A DNA stretch of 64,000 nucleotides, taken from positions 310,001 through 374,000 of the forward strand of contig NZ_WACP01000005.1 of NCBI RefSeq assembly GCF_008973665.1, given 5' to 3'. The DNA is from Paenibacillus tengchongensis (GTDB taxonomy: Bacteria; Bacillota; Bacilli; Paenibacillales; Paenibacillaceae). The first letter of the stretch is position 1, and each line of letters starts with the position of its first letter. Shown piece by piece: positions 54,658 to 63,477 of this stretch. A program made the position numbers and the translations under genes. The notes under the pieces were generated by a model, which saw nothing but the letters and a program-made list of their open reading frames with translations, was not told the origin of the DNA and did not search any database.

Positions 54658-57438
54658 TTATTTCTCCCCCAGCTGATACGCCCGGGTGACAATTTTATAT
54701 CCGTCCACCTGCTGCTCCCCGCTGTCCAGTCTCGCCACACGGCGCTCCAGCACATCGCTTTCGAACACGGCCGCCGCTTCAAAAGATGGCTGCACCCGGA
54801 GCTCCGCCGGTTCCGCGCCCAGGTTATACCAGCGGGCTACGAGGTCGCCCGTCTCTTCGGCAAACTTCAAGGCCGAGAAGGCCAGCGGCGAAGCAGCGGA
54901 GTTCCAGTTCAGCCATTGCCCTGATACCGGCAGCTTCACGTTGCCCGCATGCGGCTGGCCGTTCACAGCCGGCACCCGTACGGCCGGACCGTGGGTCTGT
55001 ACGATGGTCCACGGAATCTGATACTGGTACGCCTGCGCGTACGCACCGGATGTCGCGCCGTCGCCGGTATAAGGAATAATCGCATATTCAGCCGTCTGCT
55101 CACCCAGGCACTGGGCCTCCGGCGTTTCGAACACGCCCCAGTCGCCCAGCTCGGACGAAGCACGCAGCAGCGTCACCGCGATGGTGTTCTTGCCGTCCAG
55201 CAGCACCTCGTATTCGTTCAGTCCCTTGTTGGCAATGGCAAGACCATTGGTACCGCCCTCAACGCTGGCGAAGACCTGCTGATGCTGGGCATTGCTAGGA
55301 TTCACCCACACCGCCTCCGGCTTGTTGCTGCGCTTCGCCACTTCAAAGATGGAGTCGGCATAGTGATGATCGGCGGCAAGACCCGTAGGGAATAAGGCTC
55401 TCAGCCGGTGATCCCTGGCCTGGTTGTTGAAGCTGGTTCTGACCTGTACCATGCCGCTGCCGGCTTCCAGCGTATAACGCGTGGTCAATACCAGCGGAAC
55501 TGTCTGCTCCGTACGCTGCGCTTTACGTTCAGTGAAAGGAACCATCTCCTGCTTCTCCGTGAGGAAGGTCTCATCGGCACTGGCCGGAATCTCCCATTTC
55601 AGCACAGCTTCAATTACTGCGCGGTAAGGGGAGGCTTCAAGCACCGAAATCTCAGCCGCCAAGCTCTCGGTAGTCAGCGCCGTCTCGCCTTCCGGCTGGC
55701 GGTACACATACTCATTGCCGATATCGCCGGTATTCTCATACACGTTAAGTCCCGCGTATTCGGCCCCAGACAGCTTGTCGGTAACCGTAACCGAACCGTT
55801 AGAAGCGACCTTCATGCTCAGCTTGCTGTTCTCCATCGTGTAGCCCTGCACCCGGACGGCATCCAGAGCAGCCTCAGCCACATCCGCAGTGCCGGCAACC
55901 AAGGCATACGTGCGGTAGCCCAGTGCGGCAATCTCTGTCGCCGGGAAGGTTACCCGCACCTTCCGGGCCATATACGGCTGGCGGAAGCGGTCCTTCGGCA
56001 GCTCGTAGCCGAAATGAACGCCGAGATCCTCAATCTTGGCTCTGTACACATGGCCCTCTTCATCCATCACCTGCAGGGAACCCAGCGGCTCCTGCCCCAG
56101 CTCACGTGCAAGGGCCTGCGGATTCGGACCTTCAGGGAAATACTTCTTCGCTGTAATCAGCTCGACCGTGACGGTTCCGCTTCTCTCCCAGCCGCTTGTA
56201 TTGAATACGGTAAACGGCACCGGCGCCGTTCCCCAGACTTCTATGCCGGTAACATCGATGGCTTCCGCCAAGGCAGCAGCACTTTCAGCAATAATGGCCT
56301 CCGCCATCTGACTGCTCTTGGCGAACCGGGTGATCATTTCGCGGTGTACTTCATCCAGGCTGCAGCCGCAAATGCTGTCATGCGGATGGTTCTGCATCAG
56401 CGTCTTCCAGGCATAGGTCAGCAGATGATGCGGATAAGCCTGCACGCCCGCCAGTTCCGCGAAGGCGGCAAGCGGTTCGGCCACCTTTTCCAGCAGCGTC
56501 TGTCCGGCCTGGTTAAGCTGCTTCAGATACACCCGCGACGATGCCGTGTTGACCAGCGTTCCCCAGCCGTCGGTACGCTGGCTGCGCAGCTCCCCTTCAA
56601 TTGCCACCAAATCCTCCGGAAGATTTGCTTGCAGGGCCTGCAGGTATTCATCAAAGTTCGAATGGACGAATTCAACGTCCGGATACAGCTCGGAAGCGGT
56701 GCGGATCGCCTGGGACAGATCGGTCTGAATCGGCTGGTGGTCGCAGCCGTTCATAAACAGCAGATGCGGAGTCGAGGCGAACTTCTCGGCATCCGCGAGA
56801 TTTTTGTCCCAGTAAGCCTTGGCTGCAGCCGGATCGGCCGGAACCTCCATCCCGTTACAGTACCAGTTGGCAAAGAGCACACCCAGCACCTCCGAGCCGT
56901 CCGGCGAACGCCAGATCATCTCGGAATACGGCGACTCATAGCTGTCCATCTCACCGACGGTATTATTGAAGCCTGTCGGCTTCACGCCGCGTCCGAAGAT
57001 CGCATTCGTAATGCCCGCCTGCTGCAGAATTTGCGGCGCCTGGCCCATATTCCCGAAGGAATCGGGGAAATAGCCGGTCTTGGAGATGATTCCGAACGGC
57101 TTCGCATCCTTGTGCCCGATCAAGAGGTTGCGGAGATTCGCTTCGCTGCTCGTCAGGAACTCATCCTGCAGCACATACCACGGTCCGAAATGAATGCGTC
57201 CTTCCGCAATGTAACGGTCCAGCCGCTCCCGCTGCTCCGGGCGGACCTGCAAATAATCCTCGCGGATGATCGTCTGCCCGTCCAGATGGAAATAACGGTA
57301 ATCCGGGTCCTGATCGAGAGTGTCCAGCAGCTTGTCGACCAGCTCGATCAGCAGCAGGTGATGATATTCATAAGGCATATACCATTCCCGGTCCCAATGG
57401 GTGTGCGAGATGATATGCGCCGTTTTTTTGCTCTCCAT
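54658..57438 (-). CDS. GH38 alpha-mannosidase (MngB-like)
   Basis: A 926-residue intracellular alpha-mannosidase of the shorter bacterial type, like Escherichia coli MngB. The metal motif SHTHWDREWY has H12, H14 and D16, and the nucleophile D126 lies in GYFPDSFGNM; MQNHPHDSICGCS supplies the later metal-binding histidine. C-terminal beta domains complete it. GGAGGG lies nine bases before the ATG. It is the last gene of an SBP-permease-permease-mannosidase operon, so it should cleave mannosides brought in by that transporter. It belongs to a different GH38 branch from the 1058-residue enzyme at 46.4-49.6 kb. Confidence 0.94.
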   Translation of the reverse strand: MESKKTAHIISHTHWDREWYMPYEYHHLLLIELVDKLLDTLDQDPDYRYFHLDGQTIIREDYLQVRPEQRERLDRYIAEGRIHFGPWYVLQDEFLTSSEANLRNLLIGHKDAKPFGIISKTGYFPDSFGNMGQAPQILQQAGITNAIFGRGVKPTGFNNTVGEMDSYESPYSEMIWRSPDGSEVLGVLFANWYCNGMEVPADPAAAKAYWDKNLADAEKFASTPHLLFMNGCDHQPIQTDLSQAIRTASELYPDVEFVHSNFDEYLQALQANLPEDLVAIEGELRSQRTDGWGTLVNTASSRVYLKQLNQAGQTLLEKVAEPLAAFAELAGVQAYPHHLLTYAWKTLMQNHPHDSICGCSLDEVHREMITRFAKSSQMAEAIIAESAAALAEAIDVTGIEVWGTAPVPFTVFNTSGWERSGTVTVELITAKKYFPEGPNPQALARELGQEPLGSLQVMDEEGHVYRAKIEDLGVHFGYELPKDRFRQPYMARKVRVTFPATEIAALGYRTYALVAGTADVAEAALDAVRVQGYTMENSKLSMKVASNGSVTVTDKLSGAEYAGLNVYENTGDIGNEYVYRQPEGETALTTESLAAEISVLEASPYRAVIEAVLKWEIPASADETFLTEKQEMVPFTERKAQRTEQTVPLVLTTRYTLEAGSGMVQVRTSFNNQARDHRLRALFPTGLAADHHYADSIFEVAKRSNKPEAVWVNPSNAQHQQVFASVEGGTNGLAIANKGLNEYEVLLDGKNTIAVTLLRASSELGDWGVFETPEAQCLGEQTAEYAIIPYTGDGATSGAYAQAYQYQIPWTIVQTHGPAVRVPAVNGQPHAGNVKLPVSGQWLNWNSAASPLAFSALKFAEETGDLVARWYNLGAEPAELRVQPSFEAAAVFESDVLERRVARLDSGEQQVDGYKIVTRAYQLGEK

Positions 57439-57455
57439 GTACGTAATCCCTCCAA

Positions 57456-58277
57456 TTATCCTTTAGTTGCTCCGCCCATGCTGAACCCTTTGGACATATA
57501 CCGCTGGGAGAACATATACAGCACCACGGAAGGCATCGTATACAGCAAGGAGAAAGCGGCAAGTCTGCCGTATTCGACGAGGCCGTGGCTGCCGAAGAAT
57601 TGATAGATCGTGACGGATGCCGGCAGCTTCTCCGGTGTCTGCAGAAGAATGTAGGGCACAAAGAAGTTGCCCCAGCTGCCCGAGAAGGTGAAGATCGCAA
57701 TCGTGGCAATCCCCGGCAGCATCAGGGGAGCAACCACCTTTCTCAGCCCGCCCCATACGGATGCGCCGTCAATCCAGGCCGCTTCCTCCAGGTCGATCGG
57801 TACGGAATCCATAAAGCTCTTCATCATCCAGATGCCGTACGGCAGAGACGAAGAGGTAAGAAAGAGCATGGTAGCGAAGATGGAATTCTGCAATTTGAAA
57901 TACAGGAACATCTGGAAGACCGGAACCATTACTGCCGTAATCGGCAGCGAGGTCATGAACAGAATGCTCAGCAGAAAGCTCTTTTTAAACCTCATCTCAT
58001 AACGGGACAACGGATAAGCCGCCAGTACTGAGGCAAGGACGACCAGTGTCGCCTGCCCGCCGGAGAGAATGATCCCGACGCCGAACGAGCGCAGATTGCC
58101 GCTGTCCCCAAGCACCGCCGAGAAGTTATCCAGCGTGAAATTAGGCATCTTGATGCCCTGCTGGGCGTTGGTATCAAACGAAGCCAGCAGAATCCAGAAT
58201 AACGGCAGCAGGAAGCAGAGTCCCAGCACCACGAGAATACCATATTGAATATTGCGTTGAAGCCTATGCTTGACCAT
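57456..58277 (-). CDS. sugar ABC transporter permease (MalG-type)
   Basis: A 273-residue six-helix permease of the carbohydrate uptake CUT1 type. The ATPase-contact (EAA) loop reads DLEEAAWIDGASVWGGLRKV. It pairs with the MalF-type permease encoded 22 bases upstream. As is common for CUT1 operons in Firmicutes no ATPase gene is present; a shared MsmX-like ATPase elsewhere would power it. AAGGAGG precedes the ATG. It lies between the binding-protein/permease genes and the GH38 gene in one operon. Confidence 0.93.
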   Translation of the reverse strand: MVKHRLQRNIQYGILVVLGLCFLLPLFWILLASFDTNAQQGIKMPNFTLDNFSAVLGDSGNLRSFGVGIILSGGQATLVVLASVLAAYPLSRYEMRFKKSFLLSILFMTSLPITAVMVPVFQMFLYFKLQNSIFATMLFLTSSSLPYGIWMMKSFMDSVPIDLEEAAWIDGASVWGGLRKVVAPLMLPGIATIAIFTFSGSWGNFFVPYILLQTPEKLPASVTIYQFFGSHGLVEYGRLAAFSLLYTMPSVVLYMFSQRYMSKGFSMGGATKG

Positions 58278-58299
58278 AGATGATGCACCTCCTTCAGGG

Positions 58300-59166
58300 C
58301 TAGACTTTGACTTTCATTGATTTCATGTAGAATAAGCTTGCAACAATTCCGATCAGCAGCAGCACGAGCGAGATGGCCGTACCGTATCCGAATTGATAAT
58401 TGACGAAGGCCTGGTTGTACATAAATACCGGCAGAGTTTGCGTAGCCGTACCCGGCCCGCCACCGGTCATCGTATAGATGAGTGTGAAGACGCCGAGCGT
58501 CTGCAGGGTGACCAGCATCATGTTGGTGACAATCGAGCCCTTGACCATCGGAATGGTGATGTAGCTCAGTATTTTAAAGCTGCCCGCCCCGTCGATCGTA
58601 GCGGCTTCCTCAATATCCTTGGGAATCTCATCCAGTGCAGATTGGTAAACCATCATCGAAAAAGCGGTACCATGCCAGATGTTGGCGATAATGACGCTGA
58701 CCATCGGGAAGCTGAACAGCCACGAAATCGGGCTTATCCCAAACCAGCCGATAATCTGATTGAGCGTACCGTTATCGCTGAAGAAGGCTACCATGCAGAA
58801 GGCTACTACGATCTCCGGAGTAACCCAGCCGGCGATAACAATGATACCGATAATCCGGCGGAACGTAATATTTTTCTCCTTCATCAGGAGCGCCAGAATG
58901 AATCCCAGCACGACCTGGCCGATGACCGCGGAGAAGATCAGAAAGACCAGCGTTCTCCACACACTGATGCGGAAATCCGGGTCCTGAAACATATTAGTGA
59001 AGTTGCGGAAGCCGACAAACTCCAGATTCTGGGCAGCGCTCCCCGTCAAGGCCATATTTGTAAATGCAAAGTAAACCGTCAATATAATCGGAACGATAAA
59101 AAAGATCAGCAGCAGCAAAACCGATGGCGTCAGAAACAGAAATGCGCTCCGCGATGTCCTCTTCAT
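58300..59166 (-). CDS. sugar ABC transporter permease (MalF-type)
   Basis: A 288-residue six-helix CUT1 permease. The first helix (LFLTPSVLLLLIFFIVPIIL) is typical, and the EAA loop reads DIEEAATIDGAGSFKILSYI. A GGGPGTATQTLPVFMYN segment near the C-terminal helices is the usual MalF-type signature. GGAGTGACC precedes the ATG. Forms a heterodimer with the following MalG-type protein. Confidence 0.93.
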   Translation of the reverse strand: MKRTSRSAFLFLTPSVLLLLIFFIVPIILTVYFAFTNMALTGSAAQNLEFVGFRNFTNMFQDPDFRISVWRTLVFLIFSAVIGQVVLGFILALLMKEKNITFRRIIGIIVIAGWVTPEIVVAFCMVAFFSDNGTLNQIIGWFGISPISWLFSFPMVSVIIANIWHGTAFSMMVYQSALDEIPKDIEEAATIDGAGSFKILSYITIPMVKGSIVTNMMLVTLQTLGVFTLIYTMTGGGPGTATQTLPVFMYNQAFVNYQFGYGTAISLVLLLIGIVASLFYMKSMKVKV

Positions 59167-59236
59167 AGTAGGTCACTCCCCCTCCAAATCCGAAAGAGGA
59201 GAATGGCTTCTCCCCTTTATCCGGATGGTTAACTCT

Positions 59237-60616
59237 TTATTTTACTTCTACTTTGTCTTCGCCCAGCGAGCGGGTCACATTATCCTGCAGCTGCTGTACC
59301 GCATCCGCCGGAGCCAGCTTACCGGAAGCTACGCTTTCCACCAGGCTCTGGATCTGTGCCGACACCGTGGCATACTCGTCATTGGCCGGACGGAAATGGG
59401 CTACATCCAGCAGCGCCTGAGCTTCGGCAACAAAGGTACGGTCGGTGTATCCTGCTACATCCACGGAGTCATTGCGCGGGCTGAGGTTACCTTCGGCAAC
59501 TACGCGTGCGGTAGCATTCTCCTGGTTCATCAGGAACTCCAGGAACTTCCAGGCTGCTTCTTTATTCTGTGATTGTGCCGGAATCGACCAGGCCCAGCCG
59601 CCGGACATCGTGATCGCTCCCGGTTCCTGGCCGTTCTGGGTCGGGAATGGCGCGAAGCCCATCTTCTCTTCCACGTTCTCGATCGGAGCCGCGCCGTTCT
59701 CGAACCAGGTCGAGCCCGCCCAGCTTCCGTCCACCGCCATCGCCAGCTTGTCTTGCGGGAAGAGCTGCTGGAAGGCAATACTGCCGGCTTGTCCGTTCAG
59801 GGCCACCTGCATCGAGGTTCCGGTCTGGTCTACATTGAATACCTGGTTAATGAAATTAAAGGAGTCCAGCAGTCCCGGGCTGTTCACGACCCATTTCTTG
59901 GTTTCGTCATTGTAAAGGGTATCGTTCGTACCATAGAGCAGCATTTCCAGCGTCTGCATCGTTACGCCCTCACCGCTGGATTTACCGACGATCAGATTCA
60001 GCGGGGTTACGCCCGGAAGCTTGTCTTTAATGGTCCGTGCAGCTTCAAGCACCTCTTCCCAGTTCGCAGGCTGGAACGGCACCGGTAGGCCCGCCTCGGC
60101 GAACAGCTCCTTGTTGTACCAGATGCCCCGGGTATCCGAAGTGGCCGGAACACCGTAAATCTTGCCGTCTTCACCAGTTACGCCGGCTTTGAGGTTCTCG
60201 ATAAATTTGTCCTGCCAGTCGCTCCAGCCGGCAACCTGGGTGTCCAGCGGCTCCAGATAGCCTGCGGCAGCATCGGATTTAATGATCGAAGTATCTTCGG
60301 CCACAATATCCGGCGCGGTATCGGGGGATTTCATCTGCAGTACAATCTTCGAAGTATAGTCGCCTTCACTGGCCAATACCGGAGCGATGTTGATCTTGAT
60401 GTCCGGGTTCGCTTCCTCGAATTCATCAATCAGGCCGGATTCAAAATATTTGGTCAGCGTGTCTTCCGAGCCCGAGGAACGGAAGGTGATGGTCACTTCT
60501 TCCTGGCCTTCGGCTGCGGCTCCGGATTCGGAATTACCGCCGGAACATGCCGTCGTCAGGAGAAGGAGGGAAGCCATCGCTGCTGTCATCGATACTTTCA
60601 GTTTGTTTGTCTTCAT
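59237..60616 (-). CDS. sugar ABC transporter substrate-binding lipoprotein
   Basis: A 459-residue extracellular binding protein. The signal peptide ends at the lipobox TTAC with the lipidated cysteine C24. Mature part shows the CUT1 binding-protein pattern (VTITFRSSGSED, YGVPATSDTRGIWYNKELFA, AMAVDGSWAGSTWF, GFAPFPTQNG). It captures an oligosaccharide, most likely a mannoside given GH38 and GH125 around it. First gene of the transport operon, with a candidate operator 29 bases upstream of its ATG. AAGGGG precedes the start. Confidence 0.93.
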   Translation of the reverse strand: MKTNKLKVSMTAAMASLLLLTTACSGGNSESGAAAEGQEEVTITFRSSGSEDTLTKYFESGLIDEFEEANPDIKINIAPVLASEGDYTSKIVLQMKSPDTAPDIVAEDTSIIKSDAAAGYLEPLDTQVAGWSDWQDKFIENLKAGVTGEDGKIYGVPATSDTRGIWYNKELFAEAGLPVPFQPANWEEVLEAARTIKDKLPGVTPLNLIVGKSSGEGVTMQTLEMLLYGTNDTLYNDETKKWVVNSPGLLDSFNFINQVFNVDQTGTSMQVALNGQAGSIAFQQLFPQDKLAMAVDGSWAGSTWFENGAAPIENVEEKMGFAPFPTQNGQEPGAITMSGGWAWSIPAQSQNKEAAWKFLEFLMNQENATARVVAEGNLSPRNDSVDVAGYTDRTFVAEAQALLDVAHFRPANDEYATVSAQIQSLVESVASGKLAPADAVQQLQDNVTRSLGEDKVEVK

Positions 60617-60644
60617 GTGTCTTTGCCCCTTTTGTTGTATGATT

Positions 60645-60658
60645 TCAAAACGCTTTCA
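60645..60658 (-). promoter_or_regulatory. operator-like site upstream of binding-protein gene
   Basis: On the minus strand TGAAAGCGTTTTGA agrees with a catabolite-responsive (cre) consensus except for one base. The GH125 promoter carries the closely related TGAAAGCGTTTGA. Confidence 0.55.
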
Positions 60659-60719
60659 TATCAGCTTTGAAAAGAACGGCAGAGCCGCCTTTTCGCAAAA
60701 AAACAGAAAGGTTAATGAG

Positions 60720-62027
60720 CTACTTCAACACCCGGAACCCGCAATAGTCCATGACCAGCTCGCTGAACAGCATGTTGGACCAGGAGAACCACGGACGGGT
60801 GAATTTGCCGGCATCCTCGGCGCAGAAGCCTTCATGGGTGAGTCCCGTGCCTGCGTCCGTATCCTGGATTAACTGCAGCAGGCGTGCTTTCTCGCTGCGC
60901 TCCGGCGAAGTCAGTCCCTGCATCGATAGGGCAATATGCCAGATATAGCCCTCGGGAGTGTGCGGACTGCCGATGCCCTCTGCCGCTGCGCCTTTATAGT
61001 AGTAAGGATTATTTTCGCTGAGGATAAATTTCCGGGTATTCCGGTACACCTCGTCACTCTCGTCGGTATACCCCAGATAAGGCAGTGACAGCAGGCTTGG
61101 CACATTGGCATCATCCATCAGATTATACTGGCCCTGACCATCGGTTTCATAAGCATAAATTCTTCCATAGACCGGATGATCGCAGATACCGTACTCCTGA
61201 ATCCCCTGATTAATTTCAGCGGCCAGCTTCCGGGCAGCTTCCGCCAGCTCCTGATCTCTGTAAATTTCTTGCGCAATTTCCTCCAGGTAACGAAGCGTCA
61301 CCACAGCGAACATATTGGAAGGAATCAGATATCCGTATTCACAGGCATCATCGCTCGGACGGAAGCCCGACCAGGTCATTCCGGTATAGACAGTTTCAGT
61401 CCCTTTGCCTTCCCGCGGCAGCGTATCCGTAAGCGGTGCATCCAGCCGCTGGAACCGGTAGCCCGACTCCGTCTCATGATGCTGCTCCACTCTCCAGAGC
61501 TTGATAATTTCAAGGGCGGCACGGCGGTAGCTCTCGTCGAACTGGGTTACACAGCCGCTGTTCTTCCACAGCAGATAACTGAGCTGGAGCGGATACGCCA
61601 GTGAATCGATTTCATATTTACGCTCCCAAAGCCAAGGGCCCATCTCTGTAACATCCGACTGATGCCCCTTGCCGTTCGCTTCTTCATTGAAGGCATTGGC
61701 ATACGGGTCAAGCAGTATGTAATTCATCTGCCGTCTGACCAGTCCGGCAATCATCGCCTCCATCTCAGGGTCTTCTGCAGCAAGCAGCAGATAAGGTCGG
61801 ACCTGGGCGGCCGAATCGCGCAGCCACATCGCCGGGATATCGCCAGTAATTACAAAGGTTGTTCCATCCGGCTTGCGGGAAATCGTGGTTCCAATTGTGT
61901 TGATCAGGCAGTCTTCAAACATTTTGGCCAGCTTCGGAGAGCCAGCCAGCTCCAATTGCACCTTACCAATCATATCATATACTGACTTTGGTATATCATT
62001 TTGCAGCTTCAAGGTTGAATATTGCAC
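60720..62027 (-). CDS. GH125 exo-alpha-1,6-mannosidase
   Basis: A 435-residue (alpha/alpha)6-barrel enzyme of family GH125, known in Streptococcus pneumoniae and Clostridium perfringens as an inverting exo-alpha-1,6-mannosidase. Characteristic stretches are FVITGDIPAMWLRDSAAQVR, ANGKGHQSDVTEMGP, YEIDSLAYPLQL, TWSGFRPSDDACEYGYLIPS, and HEGFCAEDAGKFTRPWFSWS. No signal peptide, so cytoplasmic. The annotated start is GTG 62027, which overlaps GGAGG; a TTG 15 bases downstream (codon 6, LKLQ) is an equally plausible start. Together with GH38 it would dismantle alpha-mannan or N-glycan cores. Confidence 0.93.
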   Translation of the reverse strand: MQYSTLKLQNDIPKSVYDMIGKVQLELAGSPKLAKMFEDCLINTIGTTISRKPDGTTFVITGDIPAMWLRDSAAQVRPYLLLAAEDPEMEAMIAGLVRRQMNYILLDPYANAFNEEANGKGHQSDVTEMGPWLWERKYEIDSLAYPLQLSYLLWKNSGCVTQFDESYRRAALEIIKLWRVEQHHETESGYRFQRLDAPLTDTLPREGKGTETVYTGMTWSGFRPSDDACEYGYLIPSNMFAVVTLRYLEEIAQEIYRDQELAEAARKLAAEINQGIQEYGICDHPVYGRIYAYETDGQGQYNLMDDANVPSLLSLPYLGYTDESDEVYRNTRKFILSENNPYYYKGAAAEGIGSPHTPEGYIWHIALSMQGLTSPERSEKARLLQLIQDTDAGTGLTHEGFCAEDAGKFTRPWFSWSNMLFSELVMDYCGFRVLK

Positions 62028-62050
62028 CTCCGCATTAGATTATACTAACT

Positions 62051-62094
62051 TCAAACGCTTTCATCATATTAAACAATTAATATTAATATGTCAA
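62051..62094 (-). promoter_or_regulatory. sigma-A promoter and operator of GH125 gene
   Basis: On the minus strand TTGACA (62089-62094) and TAATAT (62066-62071) are 17 bases apart. TGAAAGCGTTTGA (62051-62063) covers the expected start point, a repressor or CcpA position. Confidence 0.72.
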
Positions 62095-62103
62095 TATAAT
62101 TAT

Positions 62104-62146
62104 TGGTATATTAATAGAGTTTATTTTGTATTGGTATATTAGTATA
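62104..62146. promoter_or_regulatory. paired TGGTATATTA motifs upstream of GH125 promoter
   Basis: TGGTATATTAATA (62104-62116) and TGGTATATTAGTATA (62132-62146) are direct repeats 28 bases apart. The second recurs in inverse orientation in front of the GntR-LacI gene (63436-63450). Confidence 0.6.
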
Positions 62147-62173
62147 AGTATATTTGTTTAAAAGACACCAAAA

Positions 62174-62196
62174 AAAGCCTTCTGTACGAAGGCTTT
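62174..62196 (-). terminator. terminator of GntR-LacI gene
   Basis: On the minus strand AAAGCCTTC pairs with GAAGGCTTT around a 5-base loop and is followed by a T-run. Confidence 0.82.
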
Positions 62197-62246
62197 GCTC
62201 TCGTTGCGTACCTCTTGCTCCGGGTTGAATCTGCCGGTTACTCCGG

Positions 62247-63395
62247 TTACTCCGGATGGACAGGAGCCGTCGATCTCCCTTTAATTAACGCCGCAGGCAA
62301 CAGAATCCGGGTAATCGGCTGTTCATGACCCTGCATATCAAGAACATGCTCGAACGCCTGCTTGCCGATTTCAAACTGGTTCTGCCGCATATGGGTGATC
62401 CGGCAGCCCTCCTGCGATTCGGGACTGTCGAAGCAGATCACCGATAAATCCTCGGGAATCCGCAGGCCCAGCTTGCCGGCCGCCTCTTCCACCAGCAGGG
62501 CAATGTTATACTCTGCCGCGAAGAGCGCAGTAATCTCAGGATTTCTGCGGAGATGCTCCACCAGCTTGTCCACATCGTCTATGCGGGCCTGCGGGTCAAA
62601 TACATTCGGCATGGTCGAAGTAAAGGTCTCCAGCCACATCTCCCGGTTGACGGCCTGGCCTTGCTCCGCATACGCTTCGATAATTCCCTCAATCCGTTCC
62701 TCGATGGTTGTGGTGTTTGCCGGCGGCGGTGCCAGAAACCCGATATGCCGGTGCCCCAATCCGAACAGGTATTGGGTTCCCTCTTTGGCTGCGCGGATAT
62801 TGTCCGTACTGACCGAAGAGGCGGGAATCCCCTTCAGATAACGGTCGATCATTACGAACGGGAACTTCTGGATGACCAGCTTTAGAATTTCGGCGCTGAA
62901 GAATTCGCCTTGGGCCGGAAAAATGATCAGCCCGTCCACGCCAAGCCCCAGCAGCTGCTGGATGGCTTTCTCTTCGAGCTCCGGCGTCCCGAAGGAGCGC
63001 CGGACGACCAGGAAGCAGTCATGCTCCCGGGAAGCCTCCTCCATCCCGTAGATCAGCTCTGTACCGTACATGTCGCTGAAATTCGTAATCACCAGCCCGA
63101 TAATCCGTTTCTTGGCGGACGGGCGGGCGGTCTGCTGGTGCTCGAACGGCTTCAGCAGCATGGAATCGGCATCCGCCACGAAGGAGCCTCTGCCCGGTTG
63201 ACGGATAATCAGCTGCTCATCGGCCAGCAGCTTTAGCGCTTTCTTTGAGGTAATCCGGCTGACGCCAAACTCCGTGCAGAGCTCCTGCTCCGATGGGACC
63301 CGGTCGCCGACTTTATATTCATTCCTTGTTATCCGCTCTTTCAATGTCTGAAAAATCATCTCGTACATCGGCATTGAACCTGAGTCGTTGGGCAT
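62247..63395 (-). CDS. GntR-HTH/LacI-sensor hybrid regulator (AraR-like)
   Basis: A 382-residue regulator that joins a GntR winged helix (about residues 8-72: MYEMIFQTLKERITRNEYKV, PSEQELCTEFGVSRITSKKA) to a LacI/ribose-binding-protein sensor (about 95-380), the AraR architecture. ATG 63395 (MPNDSG) is preferred as GGAGGTGGAGG lies just before it; an ATG 15 bases upstream lacks a ribosome site. It is encoded directly upstream of the GH125 gene, and a distinctive AT-rich motif occurs before both. It probably represses the mannosidase and transporter genes until mannoside is present. Confidence 0.92.
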   Translation of the reverse strand: MPNDSGSMPMYEMIFQTLKERITRNEYKVGDRVPSEQELCTEFGVSRITSKKALKLLADEQLIIRQPGRGSFVADADSMLLKPFEHQQTARPSAKKRIIGLVITNFSDMYGTELIYGMEEASREHDCFLVVRRSFGTPELEEKAIQQLLGLGVDGLIIFPAQGEFFSAEILKLVIQKFPFVMIDRYLKGIPASSVSTDNIRAAKEGTQYLFGLGHRHIGFLAPPPANTTTIEERIEGIIEAYAEQGQAVNREMWLETFTSTMPNVFDPQARIDDVDKLVEHLRRNPEITALFAAEYNIALLVEEAAGKLGLRIPEDLSVICFDSPESQEGCRITHMRQNQFEIGKQAFEHVLDMQGHEQPITRILLPAALIKGRSTAPVHPE

Positions 63396-63435
63396 ATCCT
63401 CCACCTCCATTTACAGCTTTCCCTCTAAAAGGACA

Positions 63436-63465
63436 TATACTAATATACCATGTTATATTAGGAAT
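63436..63465. promoter_or_regulatory. inverted TGGTATATTAG sites before GntR-LacI gene
   Basis: TATACTAATATACCA (63436-63450) is the complement of the motif at 62132-62146. It is followed by TGTTATATTAGGAAT, so CTAATATA and TATATTAG make a dyad around six bases. Expected for autoregulation. Confidence 0.6.
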
Positions 63466-63477
63466 GTGAAGATTGGT

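Noticed and set aside
55408..57603. A 731-codon frame antisense to the MngB-like GH38 gene
   Set aside because: Shadow of the GH38 gene; it crosses the gene boundary into the permease and has no ribosome site.
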